From the NCBI RefSeq assembly GCF_014651075.1, contig NZ_BMWE01000004.1, forward strand, positions 62,001 to 126,000: DNA of 64,000 bases, given 5' to 3'. This DNA comes from Streptomyces djakartensis (GTDB taxonomy: Bacteria > Actinomycetota > Actinomycetes > Streptomycetales > Streptomycetaceae). The translations under genes and the position numbers were made by a program. Each line of letters starts with the position of its first letter. The first letter of the stretch is position 1. Under the pieces are notes generated by a model. The model made no database searches. It saw only the letters and a program-made list of their open reading frames with translations, and had not been told where the DNA came from. Positions 56,082-64,000 of the stretch are shown here, in pieces.

Positions 56082-56096
56082 GGTCGATTGTCGACC
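56082..56096. promoter_or_regulatory. GntR operator copy 1
   Basis: GGTCGATTGTCGACC, a perfect 6-3-6 palindrome, 15 bases before the HAD start codon. It is the first of four related sites in this island. Confidence 0.8.
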
Positions 56097-56106
56097 ATCC
56101 ATGTCT

Positions 56107-56121
56107 GGTCGATTGTCGACC
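56107..56121. promoter_or_regulatory. GntR operator copy 2
   Basis: An identical GGTCGATTGTCGACC placed 25 bases from copy 1, in the divergent region between the HAD operon and the GntR gene. Confidence 0.8.
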
Positions 56122-56203
56122 GTCCGCTCGTCGGCTGTCAATCACGTCTGCCTGTGGAGCGGGTCATCGATGTGAGGTGCTGGTCCAAAACCGGCGGAGG
56201 TAC

Positions 56204-56218
56204 AGTCGACAAACGACC
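56204..56218. promoter_or_regulatory. GntR operator copy 3
   Basis: AGTCGACAAACGACC, two changes from the reverse complement of copies 1 and 2, 33 bases before the GntR start, suggesting autoregulation. Confidence 0.7.
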
Positions 56219-56251
56219 AAGTGGTCGGCAATGGCCAGGGAGGGCGTCGGG

Positions 56252-56938
56252 GTGGACCACAAGTTCGAGTGGCAGGAGCAGCGGACGACGACGCCGGACG
56301 GCGTGTACCGCACACTGCGTGCCGCCATCCTCGACGGTGCGGTGCCTCCTGGCGGACAGCTTCGCGAGGCGCACATCGCCGGGGATCTCGGGATCAGCCG
56401 GTCCCCGCTGCGTGAGGCGCTGACCAAGCTGGAGGAGGAAGGGCTCGTCGTACGGATCCCCTACCGGGGGGCGTTCGTCGTCGAGGTGAGCGCTCGTGAG
56501 ATCGCCGAGATCGACTCGGTCCGGCTGCGCGTCGAGCCGTATGCCGCCGAACTCTCGGCCGCGGCTCTGCGCGGTCCCGAGCGGCCACGGCTGCTGCGGA
56601 CCGTCGAGGATCTCCGCCGGGCGGTCGAGGAGAACGACATCCCGGCCGGCGTCGACGCCCACCTTCGCTTCCACGGGCTCTTCTACGAACTCTCGGGGCA
56701 TCGCGTCCTGCAGAGCCTGTGGAACGGCTGGGAAACCAAGCTGCGCCTCTACCTCAACGTCGATCACCGCACATACACCGAGGATCCGCATCTCCTGGTC
56801 CGCGAGCACGAGAGGTTGGCCGCGGTCGCCCTGGAGGGCGACACCGACGCGTTCCTCCGGGAACTGGCTGCCCACTTCCCCGTGGGGCTGGGAGCCCAGA
56901 CGAAAGATCAAGGGGACGCGCGCGCTCCGCGTGCATGA
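56252..56938 (+). CDS. GntR-family regulator (FadR/FCD type)
   Basis: A 228-aa regulator. The winged helix (about 12-80) has VYRTLRAAILDGAVPPGGQLRE, then LGISRSPLREALTKLEEEGLV. The helical FCD ligand domain carries the metal/ligand-binding DAHLRFHGLFYELSGHRVL and HERLAAVALEGDTDAF. The GTG at 56252 is preferred because AGGGAGGG (56237-56244) is eight bases upstream; the ATG at 56231 has no site. It sits between the two operons of the island, each with matching operator copies, so it most likely controls both. Confidence 0.9.
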   Translation: MDHKFEWQEQRTTTPDGVYRTLRAAILDGAVPPGGQLREAHIAGDLGISRSPLREALTKLEEEGLVVRIPYRGAFVVEVSAREIAEIDSVRLRVEPYAAELSAAALRGPERPRLLRTVEDLRRAVEENDIPAGVDAHLRFHGLFYELSGHRVLQSLWNGWETKLRLYLNVDHRTYTEDPHLLVREHERLAAVALEGDTDAFLRELAAHFPVGLGAQTKDQGDARAPRA

Positions 56939-57031
56939 GGTCAGCCGCTGCCGGAGCACGCCTGACAGCTCGTCCGCACCGGATCGAAGTCTGTGAAGTC
57001 TGTATTGACAGTGCTCGATAGGCGCTCATAT

Positions 57032-57046
57032 GGTCGACAAACGACA
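57032..57046. promoter_or_regulatory. GntR operator copy 4
   Basis: GGTCGACAAACGACA, two changes from the copy 1/2 reverse complement, upstream of the short ORF-RidA-aldolase-SDR operon. Confidence 0.7.
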
Positions 57047-57112
57047 ATCTGGTGGCGCTTTTGAGCCACCATGCGGCGTTTCTCCGCCACTGTTACTCGA
57101 GAGGAGACCCGA

Positions 57113-57169
57113 GTGCAGATGATCAAGACTCGTTTGTGCCCTGTGCCGTCCGCAGAGGTGGCGCGATGA
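57113..57169 (+). CDS. Short 18-aa ORF coupled to the RidA gene
   Basis: From GTG 57113, with GAGGAG (57101-57106) well placed ahead, the frame MQMIKTRLCPVPSAEVAR ends at a TGA (57167-57169) overlapping the RidA ATG (ATGA). It is the first open frame of the transcript behind operator copy 4. It could be a leader peptide that couples translation, or the stump of a lost gene. It has no homology that I can name. Confidence 0.45.
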   Translation: MQMIKTRLCPVPSAEVAR

Positions 57170-57651
57170 GCGGGCCCGCGACCGCCACAGCGCCCACCGG
57201 CTCGGCCACCGATCGGCTTCAAGCCTTGGGGCTGGACCTTCCCGAACTCCCTGACAACCCGTACTACGCGCACCACCGGGCGGTGGACTCCAGCATCCAC
57301 ATCTCGGGCCAACTGCCCTACAAGGACGGTTGGCTGATGGGTCAGGGCATCGTCGGCCGGGACGTGGATCTGGAGACGGCGCGGGAGCTCGCGCGCCATG
57401 CCGCGCTCAACGCCCTCGCCGCCGCCGTGCAGGCGGTGGGCGAGCTGGACCGGGTCCGGATCGTGCAGATGCTGGTCTTCGTGGCCAGTACGCCGGACTT
57501 CGGTGAACAGTCACAGGTCGCCAACGCGGCCGGCGAACTGCTCATCGAGGTGCTGGGCGAGAACGGACGGCACGCCCGCACCGCGATCGGTGTCGCCGGG
57601 CTGCCGGTCAACAGTCCGGTCGAGATCCAGATGGTCTGCACCGCGGTGTAG
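57166..57651 (+). CDS. RidA-family enamine/imine deaminase
   Basis: A 161-aa protein of the RidA/YjgF fold: HHRAVDSSIHISGQLPYKDG, then ETARELARHAALNALAAAVQ, VFVASTPDFGEQSQVANAA and RTAIGVAGLPVNSPVEIQMV. The Arg of RTAIG and Glu of VEI occupy the active-site positions. RidA proteins hydrolyse reactive enamines and imines, which amine oxidases and PLP enzymes of the same island would release. Its start overlaps the short upstream ORF. Confidence 0.9.
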   Translation: MSGPATATAPTGSATDRLQALGLDLPELPDNPYYAHHRAVDSSIHISGQLPYKDGWLMGQGIVGRDVDLETARELARHAALNALAAAVQAVGELDRVRIVQMLVFVASTPDFGEQSQVANAAGELLIEVLGENGRHARTAIGVAGLPVNSPVEIQMVCTAV

Positions 57652-57678
57652 GGCGGATCGGGCGGCGGTACAGGCAAG

Positions 57679-57705
57679 CGCGCGCGATGTCGCGGGCCGC
57701 GCGCG
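57679..57705 (+). terminator. GC hairpin between RidA and the aldolase gene
   Basis: CGCGCGCG (57679-57686) and CGCGCGCG (57698-57705) with an 11-base loop lie in the 120-base gap. It may attenuate readthrough or stabilise the upstream transcript. Confidence 0.4.
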
Positions 57706-57771
57706 TCCGGTAGCAGGGGGCCAGTACCCGCACCCCTCGATCATCCCGGATGGAACCACAAGGAGGGCAGC

Positions 57772-58878
57772 GTGAACCGGCTGCAACGAGCACTCGACGC
57801 TCTGGTCGAGCGGATCGACACCCCTGCGCCGATCGTGCTGGTCGACGTCATGCAAGGCAACATCGACCGCGTACAGGGCTTCGCCGACCAGCACAACCTC
57901 AAGGTCAGACCGCACGTCAAGACGCACAAGTGCGTGGAGATCGGGCGACGTCAGATCGAGGCCGGCGCGGTCGGAATCACCGCCGGCAATGTCGGGGAGG
58001 CCGAGGTCTTCGCCGCGGCCGGATTCGACGACATCTTCCTCGCCTACCCGATCTGGGCCGCGGGCACGAAGAAGGCCCGGATCCGCCGGCTCGCCGAGTC
58101 CGCCCGGCTGCGGGTCGGCGTCGACAACATGCCGGCGATCGAGGCCCTCGCCGACGCGATGGGAGACGAACCGGACCGGCTGCGGGTCGTGATCGAGGTC
58201 GACTGCGGCGCCCGTCGTTCCGGGGCGCCGCCCGATGCCGCGGGCGACCTCGCGCGCGCCGCCCGCAAGCGCGGTCTGGTGCCGGTGGGTGTCTTCACCT
58301 ACCCAGGCCACGGCGGCGCCGGCCGGGACGCTCGCCGGCGCGCCGCGCAGGACCAGGAGGCCGCGCTCGTCACCGCGGTACGCAGCCTCGCCGACGTCGG
58401 GGTCACCGCCGAGGTGGTCAGTGCCGGGTCCACTCCCACCCTCGAGTTCTCCACCAGCGGCGTGATCAACGAGATCCGTCCCGGCGAGTACGTCTTCGGC
58501 GATCTGAACAACGCCCGGCTGGGCTCCTGCACGGACGACCAGATCGCGCTGTTCGTCGCCGCCACCGTGGTCAGCGACTGGGTCCCCGGCCAGGTCATCC
58601 TCGACGTGGGCACCAAAGCCCTCAGCCGTGAGGGCAGCCCCGAGCTCGGCTACGGCGGCATCGCCGGCACCGACGCGGTGCTGGCCAAGCTCAACGAGTA
58701 CCACGGGTTCCTCCCGCTGCCGGACGGCGAGTTCCGCCCCGGCGTCGGCACCGTCGTACCGGTGGTGCCGAACCACGTATGCCCGGTCGTCCTCGGTTTC
58801 GAGGAACTGATCGCCACCGACAGCACGGGCACGTCGCTGCAGCGGTGGCCGGTCGACGCCCGCGGATTCCTCAACTGA
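57772..58878 (+). CDS. PLP-dependent D-threonine aldolase / D-serine dehydratase-like enzyme
   Basis: A 368-aa fold-type III PLP enzyme. The PLP lysine is probably Lys50 in RPHVKTHK, after TPAPIVLVDVMQGN. EVDCGARRSG and VSAGSTPTLE bind cofactor phosphate. The C-terminal NHVCPV supplies the His and Cys metal ligands characteristic of D-threonine aldolase and eukaryotic-type D-serine dehydratase. It acts on a D-beta-hydroxy amino acid, giving glycine plus aldehyde or a keto acid. GTG start behind AGGAGGG. Confidence 0.88.
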   Translation: MNRLQRALDALVERIDTPAPIVLVDVMQGNIDRVQGFADQHNLKVRPHVKTHKCVEIGRRQIEAGAVGITAGNVGEAEVFAAAGFDDIFLAYPIWAAGTKKARIRRLAESARLRVGVDNMPAIEALADAMGDEPDRLRVVIEVDCGARRSGAPPDAAGDLARAARKRGLVPVGVFTYPGHGGAGRDARRRAAQDQEAALVTAVRSLADVGVTAEVVSAGSTPTLEFSTSGVINEIRPGEYVFGDLNNARLGSCTDDQIALFVAATVVSDWVPGQVILDVGTKALSREGSPELGYGGIAGTDAVLAKLNEYHGFLPLPDGEFRPGVGTVVPVVPNHVCPVVLGFEELIATDSTGTSLQRWPVDARGFLN

Positions 58879-58909
58879 CCGGCCCCCAGCCCGTAAAGGA
58901 ATGTATGAC

Positions 58910-59644
58910 ATGAGACTCGGCAACATGACGGCCCTGGTGACCGGCGCCGGCAGCGGAATCGGGGAGGCGGTGAGTTCCCGCCTCCGCCGCGAGGGCGCGC
59001 GACTGCTCCTCACCGGCCGCCGGGAACGGCTCGACAGCGCCGAGCCCGACGACCTGTATGTTCCGGGAGACCTCAATGACGAGGCGTTCGTCGAGCACCT
59101 GGCCAAGCAGGCCGCCGAGTCCTTCGGCACAGTCGGCGTCGTCGTCCTCAACCACGGCCTGCAGGCGTCCAGTCCGCTCACCGAGATGGCCTACGACGAC
59201 GCGAGGAACGTGCTCGAGAGCAACCTGCTCAGCTCGTTCCTGGTGATGAAGCACTTCGCGCCGCTGATGCCCGGGACAGGGGGATCGTTCGTCTGCGTCG
59301 GCTCCCGGCTCGGCATGGTCGGCAAGCCCGGGGAAGTCCTGTACTCCGCCGCCAAGGGTGGCCTCATCATGCTGGCCAAGGGCGCGGCGATCGAATGGGC
59401 ACCGCGCAACATCCGCGTCAACGTCGTCGCCCCGGGGCTGACCGCCACCCCGGTCATCGAGGCGTCGTTCCAGCGCCGCCCCGACCCCGAGGCCTACCGC
59501 CGCGAGCGCGAGAGCCAGATCCCGCTGCAACGCCTCGCCACCCCCGAAGAGATCGCCGACGCGGTCCTCTTCTTCGCGTCGTCGGAGTCGTCCTACGTCA
59601 CCGGATCGGTCCTGACCGTCGACGGCGGGTACACCGCTTTCTGA
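58910..59644 (+). CDS. Short-chain dehydrogenase/reductase
   Basis: A classical SDR of 244 aa. The NAD(P) motif TGAGSGIG is at 11-18, with Asn105 in ESNLLSS, Ser132, Tyr145 and Lys149 (YSAAK) as the catalytic set, and ends VTGSVLTVDGGYTAF. The acidic-versus-basic residue after strand 2 (TGRRER) favours NADP. ATG 58910 is preferred since AAAGGA (58895-58900) touches the earlier ATG at 58901. It could reduce or oxidise the aldehyde/ketone formed by the aldolase 31 bases upstream. Confidence 0.9.
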   Translation: MRLGNMTALVTGAGSGIGEAVSSRLRREGARLLLTGRRERLDSAEPDDLYVPGDLNDEAFVEHLAKQAAESFGTVGVVVLNHGLQASSPLTEMAYDDARNVLESNLLSSFLVMKHFAPLMPGTGGSFVCVGSRLGMVGKPGEVLYSAAKGGLIMLAKGAAIEWAPRNIRVNVVAPGLTATPVIEASFQRRPDPEAYRRERESQIPLQRLATPEEIADAVLFFASSESSYVTGSVLTVDGGYTAF

Positions 59645-59691
59645 ACACCCCGCTGGGCACCACCACCAGCAATGGACGAGGAAACGGCGTC

Positions 59692-61587
59692 TCAGGAAGG
59701 GTGCGGTGTGGAACCGAACGCCTTGAGGAAGCGGTCGCGGAAGGAGTCCATCCGCCACACGGGTGTGCCGCGGTCCGGCTTGAGGCCCTCCGCCCAGTCC
59801 CAGTCGCTGATCTTCTCAAGGACCTTCGGGTCCTTCGCGACGATCGACACGGGCACGTCCCGGCTGGCGCGCTCGCCGCTCACCCGGGCGATGGGCTGGT
59901 GGTCGCCGAGGAAGACCAGGACGGTGTCGTCGGTGCCGTAACGCTGAAGCCACTGGGTGAGGCTGGTGACCGAGTACTGGATGGACTTGCCGTACTCCTG
60001 CCGGGACCTGGTGGTGTCGGTGATGATGTCCGACGCCTTGTTGCCGGCCTTCTGGACGGCGTCGAAGACCGAGCCGTCGCCGAGCTCGTCCCAGCCGACC
60101 ATCTTCGGGATCGGCGCCCAGGGCTGGTGACTGGAGGTCAGGATGACGAACGACATCAGCGGCTTGTCATGCTTCCTGCCGTGCACCCGGCGCTGGAACG
60201 CCTCCAGCGCGTACTGGTCGGGCATGGTGGACCAGCTGAACTTCGGGCCCCGGTAGCCCAGGTCGAAGGCGTCGTAGACCTTGTCGAGGCCGTACCACTT
60301 CTCCTCCGGCCAGCCCTTCTGCACGCCCGGCATGACGCCGACCGTGTCCCACGCGCCGGTCTTCTGGAACGCCTTGGTGAGGGTGAGGTGATCCCCGGCG
60401 GTGACCGTGCGGTAGCGGCGCTGGTTGTCGATCCACAGTCCGGACATGGTCGTGGAGTGCCCGAGCCAGCTGCTGCCGCCGTAGGTGGCCGAGGTCAGCC
60501 AGCCGCTGCGGGCGGCGAAGCCGGCTTTCTCCAGGGCCTTGGTGCTCGTGTCGAGGGTCCGGTCGACGCCCGGCGCCATGACCGGGTCCTCGACGGCGCT
60601 GCGGCCGTAGCTCTCGATGAAGGTGAAGATGACGTCCTTGCCGCGCAGGTCCGGCAGCAGCTGGTCGGGCGGGGTGTTGCCGAAGCTGTCCGCCTTCGAC
60701 TGCTTCACGAACGCCGCCTCGTCCCGCAGCGACTCCACCGTCCGCTGCGCGTGCACCCGGAGAGCCCCCGCGCCGCGCTCGGAGGCGATCGGCCCGCCGA
60801 AGAGCGTCAGGCCCAGAGCCGAGCAGGTGATCCAGGCGGTGCCGGCGATCAGCGCGCCCCGGGCCGCCCTGGGCCGGTGGCGGACCAGGAGGCCGCTGAG
60901 CCGGAGCGTCGCCAGGACCATGACGACCGCCAGGAGCAGGACGAGGACGACCGCGCCGACCGCGGCGGCGATCGCGACGCCGCCGCCCAGGGTGTCCTCG
61001 ACGTAGGCGTGCGCGTCGGGCAGCAGATCCCAGTCGAGGGCGGCGTTGAAGCCACGGCCCAGGTACTCGTTGAACCCCATGTCGAGCAGGTTCACGGCGG
61101 TCAGCGCGGCGAGACCGAGCCCGAACAGCACCGCCACGGCCTGCCGGGGGCGGTGCGGGAGCCCCAGTACGAGGACCGCTCCGATGATCGCCTCCGCGGG
61201 GATCCTCGTGAAGCTCCTCGGCTCGACGGCGGGGAGGGTGTTGGGCAGCAGCAGGGCGCCGAGGACCAGAGCGGCGGCGAGAGCGGTGGTGATCCAGGAG
61301 AGGACACGGGTGGCTTCTGGGTGGCGGGTGCGCAGGTGGGTGATGCCGCTGAGGCGGGCGAGCCGGGACCCGGGCGTGGCGCGGCGCGCGGCCGCGCCGG
61401 GTTCGGGCGTGGCGGACTCGGGCGTGACGGGTACGCCTCCCGTGGCGGGAGTCGTCGAGGCGGACGCGGACTCCGGCTCCGATGCCGCCTCGGACCCCGT
61501 CTCCGCACGCGGCGTCTGTGATACGGCCTCTGAGGGCGGGTCACCAGGCCCCGGTGACTCGCTGAAGCGGCGTGTGAAGACAGGCAC
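59692..61587 (-). CDS. Membrane sulfatase/LTA-synthase-like phosphotransferase
   Basis: A 631-aa protein. It has a disordered Ser/Pro/Ala-rich N-terminus (about 1-90) and four or five membrane helices (about 95-270, including WITTALAAALVLGALLLPNTL and AVGAVVLVLLLAVVMVLATL). An extracellular alkaline-phosphatase-fold domain follows, with VIFTFIESYGRSAV, SATYGGSSWLGHSTT (candidate nucleophile Ser/Thr) and VLVFLGDHQP (metal ligands). Such proteins transfer phosphoglycerol or phosphoethanolamine to envelope polymers. GTG 61587 is taken as start; a GTG at 61674 would add 29 residues. Confidence 0.86.
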   Translation of the reverse strand: MPVFTRRFSESPGPGDPPSEAVSQTPRAETGSEAASEPESASASTTPATGGVPVTPESATPEPGAAARRATPGSRLARLSGITHLRTRHPEATRVLSWITTALAAALVLGALLLPNTLPAVEPRSFTRIPAEAIIGAVLVLGLPHRPRQAVAVLFGLGLAALTAVNLLDMGFNEYLGRGFNAALDWDLLPDAHAYVEDTLGGGVAIAAAVGAVVLVLLLAVVMVLATLRLSGLLVRHRPRAARGALIAGTAWITCSALGLTLFGGPIASERGAGALRVHAQRTVESLRDEAAFVKQSKADSFGNTPPDQLLPDLRGKDVIFTFIESYGRSAVEDPVMAPGVDRTLDTSTKALEKAGFAARSGWLTSATYGGSSWLGHSTTMSGLWIDNQRRYRTVTAGDHLTLTKAFQKTGAWDTVGVMPGVQKGWPEEKWYGLDKVYDAFDLGYRGPKFSWSTMPDQYALEAFQRRVHGRKHDKPLMSFVILTSSHQPWAPIPKMVGWDELGDGSVFDAVQKAGNKASDIITDTTRSRQEYGKSIQYSVTSLTQWLQRYGTDDTVLVFLGDHQPIARVSGERASRDVPVSIVAKDPKVLEKISDWDWAEGLKPDRGTPVWRMDSFRDRFLKAFGSTPHPS

Positions 61588-61740
61588 CCGGAGGTCCTTC
61601 CCGTACGAAACCCGGTGGAGCGGCGGACCCGCGTGGGGGTTCGGGTCCGCCTCAGTTCCGTACGGGGCGTTCACCAGGTGTGTTCAGCCCGCCGGGCCAG
61701 CGCTCGGCAAACACCCGGCAAACCGCGGGCCAACCGGGTC

Positions 61741-63678
61741 TCAGACGCCGCCGACCGCCGTCAGCAGCGCCAACGGGGCCGAGGCCGACCGGGATTCGCG
61801 CACGCACGCGTGCGGATAGGGCACCGGCTCCGGGTGGGTGTCGCGGCCGTAGCCCGCGATGACCTCCGGCAGCCGGTGGCCGGTGGCGGCCGCCGCGTCG
61901 ACCAGGCCGCCCGCGATCGCCCGCGCCTCGTCGTGCAGCCCGTAGCGAGCCAGACCCAGCGCGATGAGCGCGTTGTCGTGCGGCCAGACCGAGCCGCGGT
62001 GGTAGGAGAGCGGGTGGTAGGCCGGCTGGCCGGCGGCCAGGGTGCGCACGCCCCAGCCGGAGAAGAAGTCCGGCTCCAGCAGACGCCGGCCGACCTGCTC
62101 GCCGTACTCCTTGTCCAGCAGGCCCGACCACAGCAGATGACCGGCGTCGGAGGCGAGCGCGTCGACCTGGTCGCCGCGGCCGTCGAGGGCGAGTGCCGGG
62201 AAGGAGTGCTCCGGCATCCAGAAGTCCCGCTGGAAACGGTCGCGCAGGTCACCGGCCGCTTGTTCCAGCAGGTCCGCGTACGTGCCGTCCTGCCACACCG
62301 TGCGTGCGAGCCACGCCGTGCGGCGCAGCGCGTCGTACGCGTAGCCCTGGGCGCCCGCCGCGGTCACCGGGCCGTGCGGGCGGGTGCCTTCGGCGGAGCA
62401 GATCGCGCCGGGGGAGTCCTTCCAGTTCTGGTTGGCGAGGCCGCCCTGGTCGGCGCGGTAGACGAGGTAGCCGCGTGAGGTCAGGCCGCCGTGGTCGAGC
62501 ATCCAGCCGACGGCGGCGCGGGCGTGGGGTTCGAGGCGGCGGGCCAGGGCGGTGTCGCCGGTCTGCTCCACGTAGGCGCCGAGGAGGACGAGGAACAGGG
62601 GTGTGGCGTCGACCGAGCCGTAGTAGCGGCCGTAGGGGACCTGGCCGAAGTGCGCCAGTTCGCCGTGCCGCACCTCGTGCACGATCTTGCCCGGCTGGGC
62701 GACCTCGCTGACCGCGGCCTCCGTGGCCTGGGTCGCGGCGAGCGCGGGCAGTGTGGCGGCGGCCAGCCGTGGCCGGTAGGGCAGCGCGAACAGCGAGGTC
62801 AGCAGGGCGTCCCGGCCCAGCAGGGTCTGGAACCAGGGCGCGCCGGCCGCGGGGACGCGCAGTTCCTCGCCGTCCGGGCCGGTCGCCGGGACCTGGAGCG
62901 CGGCGAGGTCGGCGAGGCCCCGGGCGCAGGCCGCCGCCAGCTCCGGCCGGCCGCTGGGGAGGGCCACCCCCTCCATGAAATCGGCTTCCCGCGCGCGGAG
63001 TCGCTCCCGGAGGGCGGCGGGGGAGCGGGGCACACGCAGGGCGCGCTTGTCGCCGTGCGGGCGGGCGACGACCCGCAGGATCAGCTCGGCGGTGCCGTGC
63101 GCGGCGAGGTCCAGGGTCCACACCAGGCGGCGGGCGCCGGTGCCGGTCTCCTCCACGGCGTCCGGCCGCGGTTCGGCCGTCACGGACGTGACGGAACACC
63201 ACTCGCCCCGCCGGTAGGTGAACTCCACACCGTGCCCGAGGACCCGGCGGGAGCGGACCGCCCCGGGCTTGGTGTAGGTGCGGTGGTCGGCGCGCAGTTC
63301 GAACTGGTCGGTGAAGTCGGCGTCGGCGGTGACCGCGAGCCGCACCGTCGTCGGAACGGGACGGTTGCTGGTGACGCGCAGGGCCTCGACGAACGACGAG
63401 TCACCGACGGCCTGTTCGCGGAAGAGCGTGCAGGCGGGCGGTTCGTCGCGGCCGCCGCGCGGGACGAGGACGCACGACGCCGTGTCGCCGTCCGTGACCG
63501 GCGTCAGCGTGTCCGGCACGGCCCCGTCGACGGTGAGCTGCCAGCGGCTCAGATGCCGCGCGTCCCGTACGAACATGCCGTCCGGGGCGCTGCCGCCCCG
63601 GTAGCCGCTGATGTCGCCGCGGTCGCCGACGGCGGCGAACGTGCCGCCGTGCACGAGCAGATGATGCCGGTCCGTCAT
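61741..63678 (-). CDS. Glycogen-debranching-type (amylo-alpha-1,6-glucosidase N-terminal) glycosidase
   Basis: A 645-aa protein. The N-terminal beta-sandwich domain typical of GDE_N_bis (about 10-210) carries GMFVRDARHLSRWQLTVDG and FTDQFELR. An (alpha/alpha)6 barrel follows with PWFQTLLGRDALLTSLFAL, RYYGSVDATPLFLVLLG (acidic catalytic candidates), NQNWKDS and HRGSVWPHDNALIALGL. No signal peptide is visible. Enzymes of this type trim glycogen or related alpha-glucans. Its ATG overlaps the stop of the next gene upstream by four bases, so the pair forms an operon. Confidence 0.88.
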   Translation of the reverse strand: MTDRHHLLVHGGTFAAVGDRGDISGYRGGSAPDGMFVRDARHLSRWQLTVDGAVPDTLTPVTDGDTASCVLVPRGGRDEPPACTLFREQAVGDSSFVEALRVTSNRPVPTTVRLAVTADADFTDQFELRADHRTYTKPGAVRSRRVLGHGVEFTYRRGEWCSVTSVTAEPRPDAVEETGTGARRLVWTLDLAAHGTAELILRVVARPHGDKRALRVPRSPAALRERLRAREADFMEGVALPSGRPELAAACARGLADLAALQVPATGPDGEELRVPAAGAPWFQTLLGRDALLTSLFALPYRPRLAAATLPALAATQATEAAVSEVAQPGKIVHEVRHGELAHFGQVPYGRYYGSVDATPLFLVLLGAYVEQTGDTALARRLEPHARAAVGWMLDHGGLTSRGYLVYRADQGGLANQNWKDSPGAICSAEGTRPHGPVTAAGAQGYAYDALRRTAWLARTVWQDGTYADLLEQAAGDLRDRFQRDFWMPEHSFPALALDGRGDQVDALASDAGHLLWSGLLDKEYGEQVGRRLLEPDFFSGWGVRTLAAGQPAYHPLSYHRGSVWPHDNALIALGLARYGLHDEARAIAGGLVDAAAATGHRLPEVIAGYGRDTHPEPVPYPHACVRESRSASAPLALLTAVGGV

Positions 63679-64000
63679 CCCAGGTCCCCTCCCTTGATGG
63701 TCGTGACGCGGTTCCCGTCCCCCGTGGGCCGGTCGTGCAGCAGGTCGAGTGCGAGCGCGGCGGTCCAGCCGAAGCCGGTGGCGCCGCAGGGCTGTGCCGT
63801 GTACGGGTCGACGTACTCCGCGAAGCCGGAGGCGCCGGCGGCGTGCAGGATGCCCTTGCGCAGGGCGTCGGCCCGGCCGCGCTCGCCGTGCAGCCGCAGC
63901 CCGCGCTCCAGCAGCCAGCCGGTGTTGAACCAGGCCGGGCCGCGCCAGTAGCGGTGCGGGTCGAAGGCCTCGCCGAGCAGGTCGTAGCTGGGCACCAGGC
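63675..64000 (-). CDS. GH63-like / MGH1-type glycoside hydrolase, C-terminal part
   Basis: The frame is open to the window edge, so the N-terminus is missing. The visible 108 residues read PHRYWRGPAWFNTGWLLERG, then GFAEYVDPYTAQPCGATGFGWTAALALDLL. This is the end of the (alpha/alpha)6 barrel of GH63/MGH1-like glycosidases (glucosidase, or glucosylglycerate/mannosylglycerate hydrolase). An internal ATG at 63995 is unlikely to be the start. It overlaps the debranching-type gene by four bases. Confidence 0.85.
   Translation of the reverse strand, partial: LVPSYDLLGEAFDPHRYWRGPAWFNTGWLLERGLRLHGERGRADALRKGILHAAGASGFAEYVDPYTAQPCGATGFGWTAALALDLLHDRPTGDGNRVTTIKGGDLG

Overview
The window is chromosomal DNA of an actinomycete, almost certainly Streptomyces. 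It has very high G+C with G/C-ending codons, many GTG starts and ATGA/GTGA gene overlaps. It carries the streptomycete housekeeping series hemW, hrcA-dnaJ, rsmE, HIT, rnz, phoH-ybeY, CNNM, era, leuA, recO, uppS, znuACB-zur, glyS and dusB. It also carries genus-typical features: a CIRCE element, a tricorn core protease, an XRE/DUF397 pair and dispersed intergenic repeats. Both ends cut through genes: a SpoIIE-type phosphatase on the left and a glycosidase on the right.

Layout. 0-8 kb: phosphatase end, hemW, DUF3097, MBL hydrolase, CIRCE-hrcA-dnaJ, nitronate monooxygenase, rsmE and a glyoxalase remnant. 8-15.7 kb: lipoprotein, tricorn protease, the HIT-rnz-adenine/adenosine deaminase run, and an MFS exporter. 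15.9-18.8 kb: a collapsed IclR regulator facing glucarate dehydratase, then a PfkB kinase. 19-24 kb: phoH-ybeY-CNNM-YjbR-CDA-like-era. 24-27.4 kb: an anti-sigma-like ATPase, a GH1 glucosidase, emfourin and an M4 peptidase. 27.5-30.7 kb: leuA with a Leu-rich leader, a TerB-like protein and a response regulator that has lost its receiver. 30.7-38.4 kb: a secreted sialidase facing an aldolase plus peptide-type ABC transporter operon, which looks like a sialoside scavenging locus. 38.6-41.7 kb: a tyrosine phosphatase, then a repeat-rich stretch with two inverted 137-nt cruciform-forming elements, and a DUF397/XRE locus with two small proteins. 41.7-52.7 kb: recO, uppS, the zinc operon with Zur boxes, glyS, GNAT, MFS and dusB, with an EEP nuclease remnant. 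52.7-59.6 kb: an accessory amine-catabolism island (two FAD oxidases, HAD, GntR, RidA, D-threonine aldolase-like PLP enzyme, SDR) with four copies of one operator motif. 59.7-64 kb: an LTA-synthase-like sulfatase and two carbohydrate-active enzymes.

The most notable points are the pair of 137-nt elements whose inner hairpins differ by compensatory base-pair changes (39.5 and 40.1 kb), the self-contained GntR regulon of the amine-oxidase island, and the sialidase/ABC locus with a fused permease-ATPase. At least four decayed genes (glyoxalase, IclR, EEP nuclease, response regulator) lie between conserved genes. I found no tRNA, rRNA, CRISPR array, transposase or prophage gene.
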